Source: Desulfobacteraceae bacterium
GTDB lineage: Bacteria > Desulfobacterota > Desulfobacteria > Desulfobacterales > UBA5616
NCBI GenBank assembly: GCA_030620375.1
Contig: JAUXEW010000072.1
Location: 1-11,124 of the forward strand
DNA length: 11,124 nucleotides
Reading direction: 5' to 3'
A program made the translations under genes and the position numbers. Each line of letters starts with the position of its first letter. Within the stretch, counting starts at the first letter, position 1. The notes under the pieces were generated by a model, which saw nothing but the letters and a program-made list of their open reading frames with translations, was not told the origin of the DNA and did no database searches. Of the stretch, positions 1-5,983 are shown piece by piece.

Positions 1-2
1 AA

Positions 3-194
3 TTACGGCGTATTGTTCCTGATCCTGCCAATGCACATAAATCGAATTATGAGGAATATGCCCGGTGGGCTCAGGCGTTATTTGAACTCAACAGAGACGA
101 ATACAGCGTTTTGATAAGTCACTGGCGTAAAAAACACAATCGCCGCCGAAACCTGTGGCGGGATATGAAAGCAAGGCATCTGCCGGTTGGTTGA
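3..194 (+). CDS. C-terminal end of an unrecognised protein (5' partial)
   Basis: An open frame enters from the left edge and runs 63 codons to TGA at 192-194. The visible peptide is charged and rich in aromatic residues. It begins LRRIVPDPANAHK, has a middle part with EEYARWAQALFELNRDEY, and ends in a very basic tail with WRKKHNRRRNLWRDMKARH. No start codon lies inside the window, so only the C-terminus is seen. I do not recognise the family; the tail would suit a nucleic-acid-associated protein, but that is a guess. The stop lies about 20 bp before the point where recognisable transposase sequence begins on the other strand. The end of this gene may therefore be native or may have been created by the insertion or deletion that left the transposase fragment. 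Confidence 0.45.
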   Translation, partial: LRRIVPDPANAHKSNYEEYARWAQALFELNRDEYSVLISHWRKKHNRRRNLWRDMKARHLPVG

Positions 195-216
195 CAAAAG
201 AGTAAAATCACCGTCC

Positions 217-735
217 AAAAATAATCGTTAATGTTTTTTGCAAGATTTTCAACCGTCATCGGTTTTTGATTGGCATCCGCCAGGATGGTTTTGCTTTTGA
301 TTTCTCCGGCCATTTATATTGTTTTACAATGGTCATTGGCCGTTTAAGCCAGCACAGAGTATTTGCGGAAACCGATACGAAATAGACTATACCCGGCAAT
401 GCCTCAACTGTGTTTATGAAGTCATGGTGTCAGGGCTTTCGCCATAAATTGTATCCGATAAAATGTATTTGAAGGGTAGAGCCTTTTCGGCGATAATAGC
501 ATTAAGCATTTCAACGGCAAGTTGGGGCTTGGTTCGAAAAACGATATCCTTCGTCAGGTTGCACTTTTCACGACGGTTCTGATAATCATCTGCAAACCAT
601 TTCTCAGGGATAAAAAGTCGTTTATCGACCAATGCGTATCCGTTTTCAGAGGCATAGGCCGCAAAGACGCCAACCTGGCAATTATCTACCTTGCCGATGG
701 TGCCGCAGTATTGACGACCGACAACTGTCGGCCTA
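217..735 (-). pseudogene. Degenerate IS701-family transposase fragment
   Basis: Three - strand pieces in different frames read in order as the middle of an IS701-type (DDE superfamily endonuclease) transposase. Piece one (about 735-414) contains RQYCGTIGKVDNCQVGVFAA, then ALVDKRLFIPEKWF, then FRTKPQLAVEMLNA and ILSDTIYGESPD. Piece two (about 425-320) reads INTVEALPGIVYFVSVSANT and then CWLKRPMTIVKQYKW. Piece three (about 313-217) reads GEIKSKTILADANQKPMTVE and then NLAKNINDYFW. Frameshifts are needed near 425 and near 315. From family knowledge, only the second catalytic Asp (in SDTIYG) is in the retained part; the N-terminal Asp and C-terminal Glu regions are absent. The intact family is about 400 residues and roughly 170 remain. 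No terminal inverted repeats are visible. The TTG at 632 is not a real start, because homologous sequence continues upstream of it. This is a dead remnant. Confidence 0.85.
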
Positions 736-891
736 TATCTGATCAGATCATTTAAAAATTTTCTCTTCTTTCTGCTTTACCCACAGGCTTAATCCACTTC
801 AACGACCTATGTTGCTCTAATCTTGTTAAAAAAATTGCACCTCAGCCTTCTTCATGCATTTCACCGAGAATTGCGTTGACATAGTGGGACT

Positions 892-920
892 TTGACTCAA
901 ACGGGGAAATAGGTTAGTAT
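892..920 (+). promoter_or_regulatory. Predicted sigma70-type promoter
   Basis: A -35 box TTGACT (892-897) is separated by exactly 17 bp from a -10 box TAGTAT (915-920), each one mismatch from consensus. Transcription would start near 927 and give a leader of about 120 nt before the TTG start at 1048. That leader carries the palindrome at 977-986 and the hairpin at 990-1023. A second TTGACA at 876-881 has no matching -10 at the right distance. The call rests on sequence match only. Confidence 0.55.
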
Positions 921-987
921 ATGGTTCGCCTTTCATCTTTGTTAGCATATCGGGACATGAACGTAACGCAACAGATATAGATCTATT

Positions 988-1030
988 AGTAAAGAATCCT
1001 GGCCCAGAGGACCAGGTTCTTTATGTTTAA
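988..1030. repeat. Hairpin repeat, copy 1 (43 bp)
   Basis: This stretch recurs in the same orientation at 7717-7759 with one difference in 43 (G at 1015, C at 7744). It folds into an imperfect hairpin at 990-1023. TAAAGAA pairs with TTCTTTA and CCTGG with CCAGG, with a single bulged T. Two further C-G pairs close a CAGA tetraloop. It ends about 12 bp before the Shine-Dalgarno of the gene at 1048, inside the predicted leader. There is no clean T-tract after the stem, so it is not a textbook intrinsic terminator. It could be a REP-like repeat or an RNA-level control element. Confidence 0.8.
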
Positions 1031-1047
1031 ATAAAGGAAAATCTCTA

Positions 1048-2559
1048 TTGTCCACATCATTATTAGCCCGTAAACAGCGATTTTTCTATGCCGGTAAGGC
1101 GGTTTTATTCGGATTGATCGTTGCCCAGGTCATATCAACCGTGCATGTTTATTTGTCCAATAACGAGCTTTATAGGCGGACAGCTTGCATCATTGAAGCG
1201 GGATACCAACCCGTACCGAATGAGAACATCCTGCCGCACTTAAAGCAATTTGACGCCGCATTTTTGGGGGGGCTTTTTTTTACATTGACCATCGGTGCCT
1301 TTCTTTCATTAGTTTCATTTTCTATTGGCTGGTTTTGGGTCCGTATGGGTAAACGAAAAAGATGGCTGTTGATACCGGCCGTCGCCCTCTGGATAGTTTT
1401 GATATGGGCTGTGAATGGAAACGGTTTTAATCCAATGGCCACGGCTTACTTTCTGATTGTACCAGTAGCTGTTTTCGGGGTTACGGTAAGGAGCGTTCCG
1501 GAGAACCAAGAGAATAATCGTTTATCCGGTCTGCTGTTTCAGTTTTCCCCCTTAGTGATTCTGGCAGTACTGTGGACCATTCAAATCGATACGCGGATGT
1601 TTATCGATTTTAGAGACAAGGTGCTGCTTTCCAACAATATTGGCATAACGATCAATGATTTTTATTACAAATATACACTTTATCCGGCAGAAGTTTTTAA
1701 ATCATTTGATCAGAGGTTATTAAAAACCGTCAATCTTGATCATATTCGGGATAAACGCCTGACCCGACAATTAGAAAAAAAATTAAATTATTATGATTAT
1801 CTTCGCATTACTGAAAACAAAGATGTCGATTTAACCATTTTCAAAGAAGGCGACACCCTTGTTTTTAAAAACCGCTCGCGGCCGGTTCTGGAAACAACCT
1901 TCGAGGATTTTTCCGCCAGGCCAAGGGAACTGCTCAACGCTTTTTCCAAGAAGAGTGACCCGTACGGTTTTTTCCGTCAATTCACGTTTATTTCACTTTT
2001 GATCGGGTTGCCTGTCTGCCTGTATATTTTAATATATTCCATTATCCGTTATGTATCGGCGTGGGTATTGAGTTTAAGGGCCGCCTCAATAACTGCTTCC
2101 GTATCCTGTTTAATTATCGGGCTGGCCCTTTTGGTACCGTTTCACTTAAACAGGGGAGGACGTTATGAAATTGGACAAGTTGCTCAATTGATCGCGTCCG
2201 AGAATTGGCAGGACCGGGTGACGGGCCTAAAAGTGATCTATGAAAAAGGGCTTGAAGTGGGAAATTACAAATCTTACCGAAGAAACCTTCACAGTTCTTA
2301 TGTCCCGGAGCGGTACTGGGTGGTAATGGCGTTGGGCAATAGTCGAAAAAAAGAAACGTATGGAGATCTTTTAGCATTAATTGATGACCCCCATCTCAAT
2401 GTGGTGTGTAAAGTTTATTATGCATTAGGAAGGAGAGGAGACCGATCGTTGGTTTCGATCTTGCTGAGAGAACTTAATACTTCCGAACACTGGTACGCTC
2501 AATTATATGCCTACAATGCCCTGAAGGAGCTTGGATGGAAACAGACAAAATCGAAGTAA
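1048..2559 (+). CDS. Multi-pass membrane protein with C-terminal HEAT-like region
   Basis: The protein has 503 residues and unknown function. The start is TTG at 1048, chosen because AAAGGA (1033-1038) lies at good distance and the next in-frame Met comes only near residue 100. Likely membrane helices are at about 17-36, 70-98, 106-122, 131-149, 162-180, 311-334 and 347-366. A soluble segment rich in charged and aromatic residues (about 182-308) separates the fifth and sixth helices. The last ~130 residues are soluble and look like degenerate HEAT or PBS-lyase repeats, with paired helices such as YWVVMALGN (423-431), CKVYYALGRRGD (454-465) and LYAYNALKELG (486-496). HEAT-like repeats usually mediate protein contacts. 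The 3' end overlaps the next gene by 25 bp, so the two are probably co-translated and may act together. G7 and T8 runs at 1266-1281 make the early coding region slip-prone. Confidence 0.75.
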   Translation: MSTSLLARKQRFFYAGKAVLFGLIVAQVISTVHVYLSNNELYRRTACIIEAGYQPVPNENILPHLKQFDAAFLGGLFFTLTIGAFLSLVSFSIGWFWVRMGKRKRWLLIPAVALWIVLIWAVNGNGFNPMATAYFLIVPVAVFGVTVRSVPENQENNRLSGLLFQFSPLVILAVLWTIQIDTRMFIDFRDKVLLSNNIGITINDFYYKYTLYPAEVFKSFDQRLLKTVNLDHIRDKRLTRQLEKKLNYYDYLRITENKDVDLTIFKEGDTLVFKNRSRPVLETTFEDFSARPRELLNAFSKKSDPYGFFRQFTFISLLIGLPVCLYILIYSIIRYVSAWVLSLRAASITASVSCLIIGLALLVPFHLNRGGRYEIGQVAQLIASENWQDRVTGLKVIYEKGLEVGNYKSYRRNLHSSYVPERYWVVMALGNSRKKETYGDLLALIDDPHLNVVCKVYYALGRRGDRSLVSILLRELNTSEHWYAQLYAYNALKELGWKQTKSK

Positions 2560-3179
2560 AGGTTCTGCTGATGACCATTGGTGCTGTTATCGCCACGGAG
2601 CTGCTAATGAGCCGTTTCAATCCCGCCGGTGTTTCCAACCATTTGATAGCGGTCGGTATCACGCGTCTCTTGGAAATTAGCCTGATCATTCTCATTGTGA
2701 TCTATTGGGGTAAAGGATGGTCCTCTATCGGATTAGAATTATCAATGATAACAACCGGCATCAAAAAGGGGATGATCTGGTCGGCAGGGTTTGGAATGGT
2801 TGTAATGGCGACGGGTGTTGTTTTATTTTTGATCGGCATAGATCCGTTGACCTTGGTTTTATCGGAATTGCCGGTAAATCGTAATGAGCTCGTTCTTCTG
2901 TTTCTTGTCGGGGGTATTGTGGGGCCTGTGGCCGAAGAAGTGTTTTTTCGAGGGATTTGCTATGGGTTTTTCAGAAGATGGGGGGTGTTTGCTGCAGTGG
3001 TATTAACCACGGGAATTTTCGTGTTGGCGCATTCCCTAAAGTTCGGTGTGCCGGTTCCGCAAACCATCGGCGGGATTCTTTTCGCCATGGCGTATGAATT
3101 GGAAGGGAGCCTGCTGGTTCCCATCATTATTCATATATTGGGCAATCTGGCTATTTTTTCGATTTCCTTGCTGTTTTAG
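2535..3179 (+). CDS. CPBP-family intramembrane metalloprotease (Abi/CAAX-like)
   Basis: A 214-residue, almost entirely hydrophobic protein with the three CPBP signatures in order: EExxxR as EEVFFR (134-139), FxxxH as FVLAH (162-166), and HxxxN as HILGN (200-204). In this family these residues form the catalytic and metal-binding site buried in the membrane. The family includes Rce1-type CAAX proteases, bacteriocin-immunity proteins and sorting-type proteases, so the substrate cannot be named. The ATG at 2535 is preceded by AAGGAG at 2524-2529, inside the upstream gene. The reading frames overlap by 25 bp, which suggests translational coupling to the HEAT-like membrane protein, a plausible partner or substrate receptor (inference). 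No CAAX-type or PEP-CTERM-type tail protein is visible in the window. All catalytic residues are intact, so the enzyme is likely active. Confidence 0.88.
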   Translation: METDKIEVKVLLMTIGAVIATELLMSRFNPAGVSNHLIAVGITRLLEISLIILIVIYWGKGWSSIGLELSMITTGIKKGMIWSAGFGMVVMATGVVLFLIGIDPLTLVLSELPVNRNELVLLFLVGGIVGPVAEEVFFRGICYGFFRRWGVFAAVVLTTGIFVLAHSLKFGVPVPQTIGGILFAMAYELEGSLLVPIIIHILGNLAIFSISLLF

Positions 3180-3229
3180 GGCAACTATCCGTACAGAAAA
3201 GATTCTCTACAGCTTGCTGTTGCCGCAAT

Positions 3230-3568
3230 TCATGAATTATTTTCGTTTGTCTGTATCGAATAAACATCATCCGGCAATTCGATCTTATTTTCCGGAAGCT
3301 CAAATTTATTTCTTTTAAATAGTTTTTCAAAGAAAAAAATGGCGAGATAATAACTGTTTTTCCCCAGATAGGCCAAAAAATGTCCCTTAAAGATGATGTT
3401 GGCCAACCCTCGGATATCATCTTTCCCTAACGTTATGACAAAATCCCACATCACCGGATCGATGATCTGGCCTTTAATGAGAAGATTTCCGTCTTCAATT
3501 TCCACATAGAAGTTTCTGAAATTCATATTCAGGACCATCGTCCCCAAACCTTTAGACCAGATCTTCAT
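3230..3568 (-). CDS. Small protein of unknown family, paralogue 2 of a tandem pair
   Basis: A 112-residue protein that aligns along most of its length with the gene just upstream. Shared features are an N-terminal WSxGLG motif, an IKGxxIxPVxWDF strand motif near residues 31-43, a GLxNIxFK segment near 54-61, and a hydrophobic stretch ending in FFEKLFKR (about 79-86). The first half looks strand-rich. The second half has a short hydrophobic helix followed by basic residues, which suggests membrane association but not a classic signal peptide. The start ATG overlaps the stop of the upstream paralogue as ATGA, and GGAGGT lies 9 nt upstream. It carries a longer acidic and polar C-terminal tail than its paralogue. 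I do not recognise the family. It converges on the CPBP gene with a 50 bp gap. Confidence 0.75.
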   Translation of the reverse strand: MKIWSKGLGTMVLNMNFRNFYVEIEDGNLLIKGQIIDPVMWDFVITLGKDDIRGLANIIFKGHFLAYLGKNSYYLAIFFFEKLFKRNKFELPENKIELPDDVYSIQTNENNS

Positions 3569-3852
3569 TTTGTTGTTACCTCCGCATATCTGTCGCGCTT
3601 GAAAATCTTTTCAAATAAAAATAAAAACACATAATGAATATTTCTTAAAATAAACAGCCATGTTCGAGGTTTAAAAAAAATATTTAGCAGACCGGGGAGA
3701 TCTTCTTTAGTGAATGTTGCTTTAAAATCCCACTGAACCGGTTGTATGGTTATTCCTTTTATGACAGTCTCTTTATCTTCATTGTCAACCCAGTAGTGAG
3801 AAAAATCCACTTCAAGCTGTATTTTCCCCAGCCCTTCAGACCACATTTTCAT
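3565..3852 (-). CDS. Small protein of unknown family, paralogue 1 of a tandem pair
   Basis: A 95-residue protein when started at the ATG at 3852. An in-frame ATG at 3873 would add seven residues. The 3852 start is preferred because GGAGGT lies 9 nt before it (the same spacing as in the next gene) and because the proteins then align from residue 1 (MKMWSEGLG versus MKIWSKGLG). It shares IKGxxIxPVxWDF, GLxNIFFK and a hydrophobic stretch ending FLFEKIFKR with its neighbour. Roughly a third of positions look identical by eye, so the pair comes from an old duplication. The ATGA overlap predicts coupled translation and a balanced, perhaps heteromeric, product. The position downstream of two FAD oxidoreductases on the same strand suggests, without proving, a shared process. 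I do not recognise the family. Confidence 0.75.
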   Translation of the reverse strand: MKMWSEGLGKIQLEVDFSHYWVDNEDKETVIKGITIQPVQWDFKATFTKEDLPGLLNIFFKPRTWLFILRNIHYVFLFLFEKIFKRDRYAEVTTK

Positions 3853-3965
3853 GTTTTGTATACCTCCATTCATCGGATTTATGGTATTCCATCAATTGAG
3901 TAAAAAAACAGAGCGAAGCGATTCTTTCGATTCGCAAGCCGAATTTTTTTTGGTGTCGGCCTTAT

Positions 3966-4015
3966 AAAATATGGGGCATGATAAGGGGTGTGTGTCCTCT
4001 ACCATGCCCCATTTT
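3966..4015. terminator. Strong stem-loop, possible terminator of the oxidoreductase genes
   Basis: TGGGGCATG (3972-3980) pairs perfectly with CATGCCCCA (4003-4011). It is extended by AAAA (3966-3969) pairing with TTTT (4012-4015) across a two-base bulge. The 22-base loop has a further weak pairing (GGGG with CCTC). Read on the - strand it is followed by ATATTTTATAAGG, a weak T-rich tail. It could end or attenuate transcription from the oxidoreductase genes before the small pair. It is symmetric enough to work in either direction. Confidence 0.5.
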
Positions 4016-4048
4016 GTGAAACTAATGTTGATGGTCTCGTAAAGCGTC

Positions 4049-4173
4049 GTCACCCCGGCGAGAGCCGGAGCCCGGGTCAGTCATAAATTTCTGAAAACAC
4101 TGGATAGCGCAAAAAGCTTCACTACGTGCCCGGCTTGGCCGTCATCCCGGACCCCGATCCGGGACGGAATGAC
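4049..4173. repeat. REP/MITE-like palindromic element
   Basis: The stretch begins GTCACCCCGG and ends CGGAATGAC, so its ends are imperfect inverted repeats of the GTCATTCCGG type. The left arm forms a hairpin (CCGGC-GAGA-GCCGG). The right arm forms a second one (CCCGGA-CCCCGA-TCCGGG) flanked by GTCAT and ATGAC. About 60 bp separates the arms. From established knowledge, this GTCATTCCGG...CCGGAATGAC style is common in dispersed intergenic repeats of many proteobacteria-like genomes. No coding sequence lies inside. Copy number elsewhere in the genome cannot be judged from one window. Confidence 0.65.
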
Positions 4174-4213
4174 AAAAAAGGACGTTTTTTAACTTTTTTC
4201 GAAACCATCATTG

Positions 4214-5887
4214 TTAATCATCAATATACTGTTTTACATATTGTGTTATTCTTTTCGAATACTTCCACCATTTGGTTACACCCATGTCTTCCGCAATCTT
4301 GTTCGCCGCGATATATCCGGGTCCACCGAGGATCAGTCCACCGGGATAGGTGGATGCACCGCAGACGTAAAGCCCTTCAATGGGAGTGCTGGTTTTGGAA
4401 CATAAGTCGTTGGGTCTGAAATATCCCATTTGCAAGGGATTGTATTCTCCGTGTTTGATGGAGCCGTGTTTCATGCATGGGATTCGTCTTTCAATATCCA
4501 ACGGGCTTTCCGACGACTTCATGACGAGGTTGTTACCATTTAAATTCTTTACATACGTTTGCCACGTTTCCATGACCCTTTTTTCCATGTCTTCTTTCTT
4601 GTCTTCCCATCCACCGTCTATCTGACCGGGGACCAGCATCTGGAAAAATGCCGTATGATGCCCGGGGACCTGTGCCAGGGTGCGATCATACATCGTCTCC
4701 ATCGAACAATGGCCGGCAATGGTATCGATCTTACCTTCCCTTATATTATTATACATCTGGATCAGATCCTTGTCAGAGTCAATCCCCACGATGTTCATGA
4801 AGGTTTTATCAATATCCCGTTCATCGGCAATATACTGAAGCGGTTCTTTAATGGCAACGTGGGTGGTGAAAAAACTGGTTTTGTCCCAGGCCCAGTTGTT
4901 CACATAGTTATTTAACGCAGGCGACAGATGTTCTTCACCCACCAGATTTGCAAAAGTGGTTTGCGGATCCAGACTTGACACAACGGTCTTGGCTTTGACA
5001 ATCTGTCCGTCAAAAATCTCAACACCAGCAGCCTTGCCGTTTTCCATTATAATTTTGGTAACTTCGGCATTTTCCAAAATCAAGCCCTTGTTTTTGATGA
5101 TTTCTTTTGAAAAGCTGCTGGCAAGTTTGTGGGATCCGCCGATGCTGATACATTTGTTCATCCCGGATCTGATCATCAGGAGCGGTACTAAATAACCAAG
5201 GCCGGGTTCATTGGGTGGTAAGCCCCACATGCAAATTACGTATAAGAAGAGGGCTTTAACCCGTTCATCTTTGAACATCCGGTCGATAATTTCCACCGGG
5301 CTGTCTTCGGCCAGTTTCATCATCTCTTTACCGATAGGGGTTCTTTCGGTTTTAACCGCCAGTTCAATTGGGGGTATGGGACGATAATAGGTGGCCGGGG
5401 CAAGGATTTCATCGATGATTTTGATAAACGTTCTGGCGTAATTTTCAAATGACACGGCATCTTCCCTGGAGTATTTCATGATTTGATCCGCCGTATCCTG
5501 TATTTTGGCGGACATGATCCACGACGTGCCGTCTTTAAACAGAATACCGGTTTGTCGATGGGGTTTGACAAATTGAAGCGAATGACTGGCTAGATCAAAA
5601 TCTGCCAGAGGGGGCATATAATCTACCATTAAATGGTATGTGGCATGCGTGTTTACAAAATAAGAGGGAAACAAAATTTCTTCCGTTGAAAGGCCGCCTC
5701 CCACCTCATATCGCCTTTCCAGCAAAACCACGTCAAGGCCTGCTTTTGCAAGGTACGCCGCTGTGATTAACCCGTTTGGACCTCCGCCAATAATGGCGAC
5801 GTCGCAGGAGATCTCATCCGGTAGCCGGGGTATTGTCGGGAGATCGTACTTAAATGTGGTGTTTCCGGGATGATTATTTACTGGCAT
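4214..5887 (-). CDS. Phytoene-desaturase-like FAD-dependent oxidoreductase (COG1233 type)
   Basis: A 557-residue flavoprotein. Residues about 29-57 form a Rossmann dinucleotide-binding fold: VAIIGGGPNGLITAAYLAKA, then E57 to bind the FAD ribose. A second flavin motif, EVGGGLSTEE (61-70), follows. A C-terminal FAD-contact segment near 503-530 includes YVCGASTYPGGL and GPGYIAANKIAEDM. No signal peptide is seen. The family includes carotenoid desaturases, retinol saturase and PYROXD2-like proteins, so the reaction is probably addition or removal of hydrogen on a hydrophobic substrate. The substrate cannot be read from sequence, and no phytoene synthase is nearby. Start ATG at 5887 has AGGAGG 8 nt upstream. 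It lies 96 bp after a divergent paralogue on the same strand, probably in one operon. Sharing HATY and TYPGGL/SYPGGL motifs with that paralogue supports common ancestry. Confidence 0.85.
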   Translation of the reverse strand: MPVNNHPGNTTFKYDLPTIPRLPDEISCDVAIIGGGPNGLITAAYLAKAGLDVVLLERRYEVGGGLSTEEILFPSYFVNTHATYHLMVDYMPPLADFDLASHSLQFVKPHRQTGILFKDGTSWIMSAKIQDTADQIMKYSREDAVSFENYARTFIKIIDEILAPATYYRPIPPIELAVKTERTPIGKEMMKLAEDSPVEIIDRMFKDERVKALFLYVICMWGLPPNEPGLGYLVPLLMIRSGMNKCISIGGSHKLASSFSKEIIKNKGLILENAEVTKIIMENGKAAGVEIFDGQIVKAKTVVSSLDPQTTFANLVGEEHLSPALNNYVNNWAWDKTSFFTTHVAIKEPLQYIADERDIDKTFMNIVGIDSDKDLIQMYNNIREGKIDTIAGHCSMETMYDRTLAQVPGHHTAFFQMLVPGQIDGGWEDKKEDMEKRVMETWQTYVKNLNGNNLVMKSSESPLDIERRIPCMKHGSIKHGEYNPLQMGYFRPNDLCSKTSTPIEGLYVCGASTYPGGLILGGPGYIAANKIAEDMGVTKWWKYSKRITQYVKQYIDD

Positions 5888-5983
5888 ATGCTATTCCTCC
5901 TATGAAATTATTTATATCCATGAATAAATATTTTTTTAAAATTCTCCGTGAACCAATCCAATTGGCAAATATCTCCAACCGTC

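Larger units (their letters stand above)
736..1047. other. Intergenic region with promoter and hairpin leader
   Basis: This 312 bp stretch holds no convincing gene. Its left part (about 760-850) has a short - strand frame ending in KAERRENF and stop, which I cannot assign. Its right part contains the promoter at 892-920, a perfect 10 bp palindrome ATAGATCTAT at 977-986, and the hairpin repeat at 988-1030. These lie directly upstream of the membrane gene at 1048, so the right half is best read as that gene's promoter and 5' leader. Confidence 0.5.
3853..4213. other. Intergenic region with two structured elements
   Basis: This gap of about 360 bp separates the small paralogous pair from the FAD oxidoreductase genes on the same strand. 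It holds a strong hairpin at 3966-4015 and a REP/MITE-like element at 4049-4173. I see no gene in it and no convincing - strand promoter, although a promoter for the small pair would be expected here if the hairpin terminates transcription. Confidence 0.5.

Noticed and set aside
522..755. Open + strand frame of 77 codons opposite the transposase fragment
   Set aside because: The opposite strand shows clear IS701 transposase sequence over the same bases, so this is a shadow frame.
760..850. Short - strand frame ending in KAERRENF then stop, beside the transposase remnant
   Set aside because: Too short and bounded by stops; it does not match the N-terminal part expected of the transposase, and no family is recognisable.
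2535..3179. Possible sorting-type (exosortase, myxosortase or PEP-CTERM) role for the CPBP protease
   Set aside because: No protein in the window carries a C-terminal sorting tail of Pro-Glu-Pro, MYXO or similar type, so substrate class is left open.
3181..3229. Terminator between the converging genes (GGCAAC...GTTGCC and ACAGC-TT-GCTGT)
   Set aside because: The pairing is either across a long loop or very short, and no T-tract follows on either strand.
3853..3873. Upstream ATG at 3873 as the start of the first small paralogue
   Set aside because: The GGAGGT site lies between it and the ATG at 3852, and the paralogue alignment begins at the latter.
4049..4173. CRISPR repeats or a tRNA/small RNA gene in the palindromic gap
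   Set aside because: The repeats are inverted rather than regularly spaced direct copies, and there is no cloverleaf or known RNA consensus.
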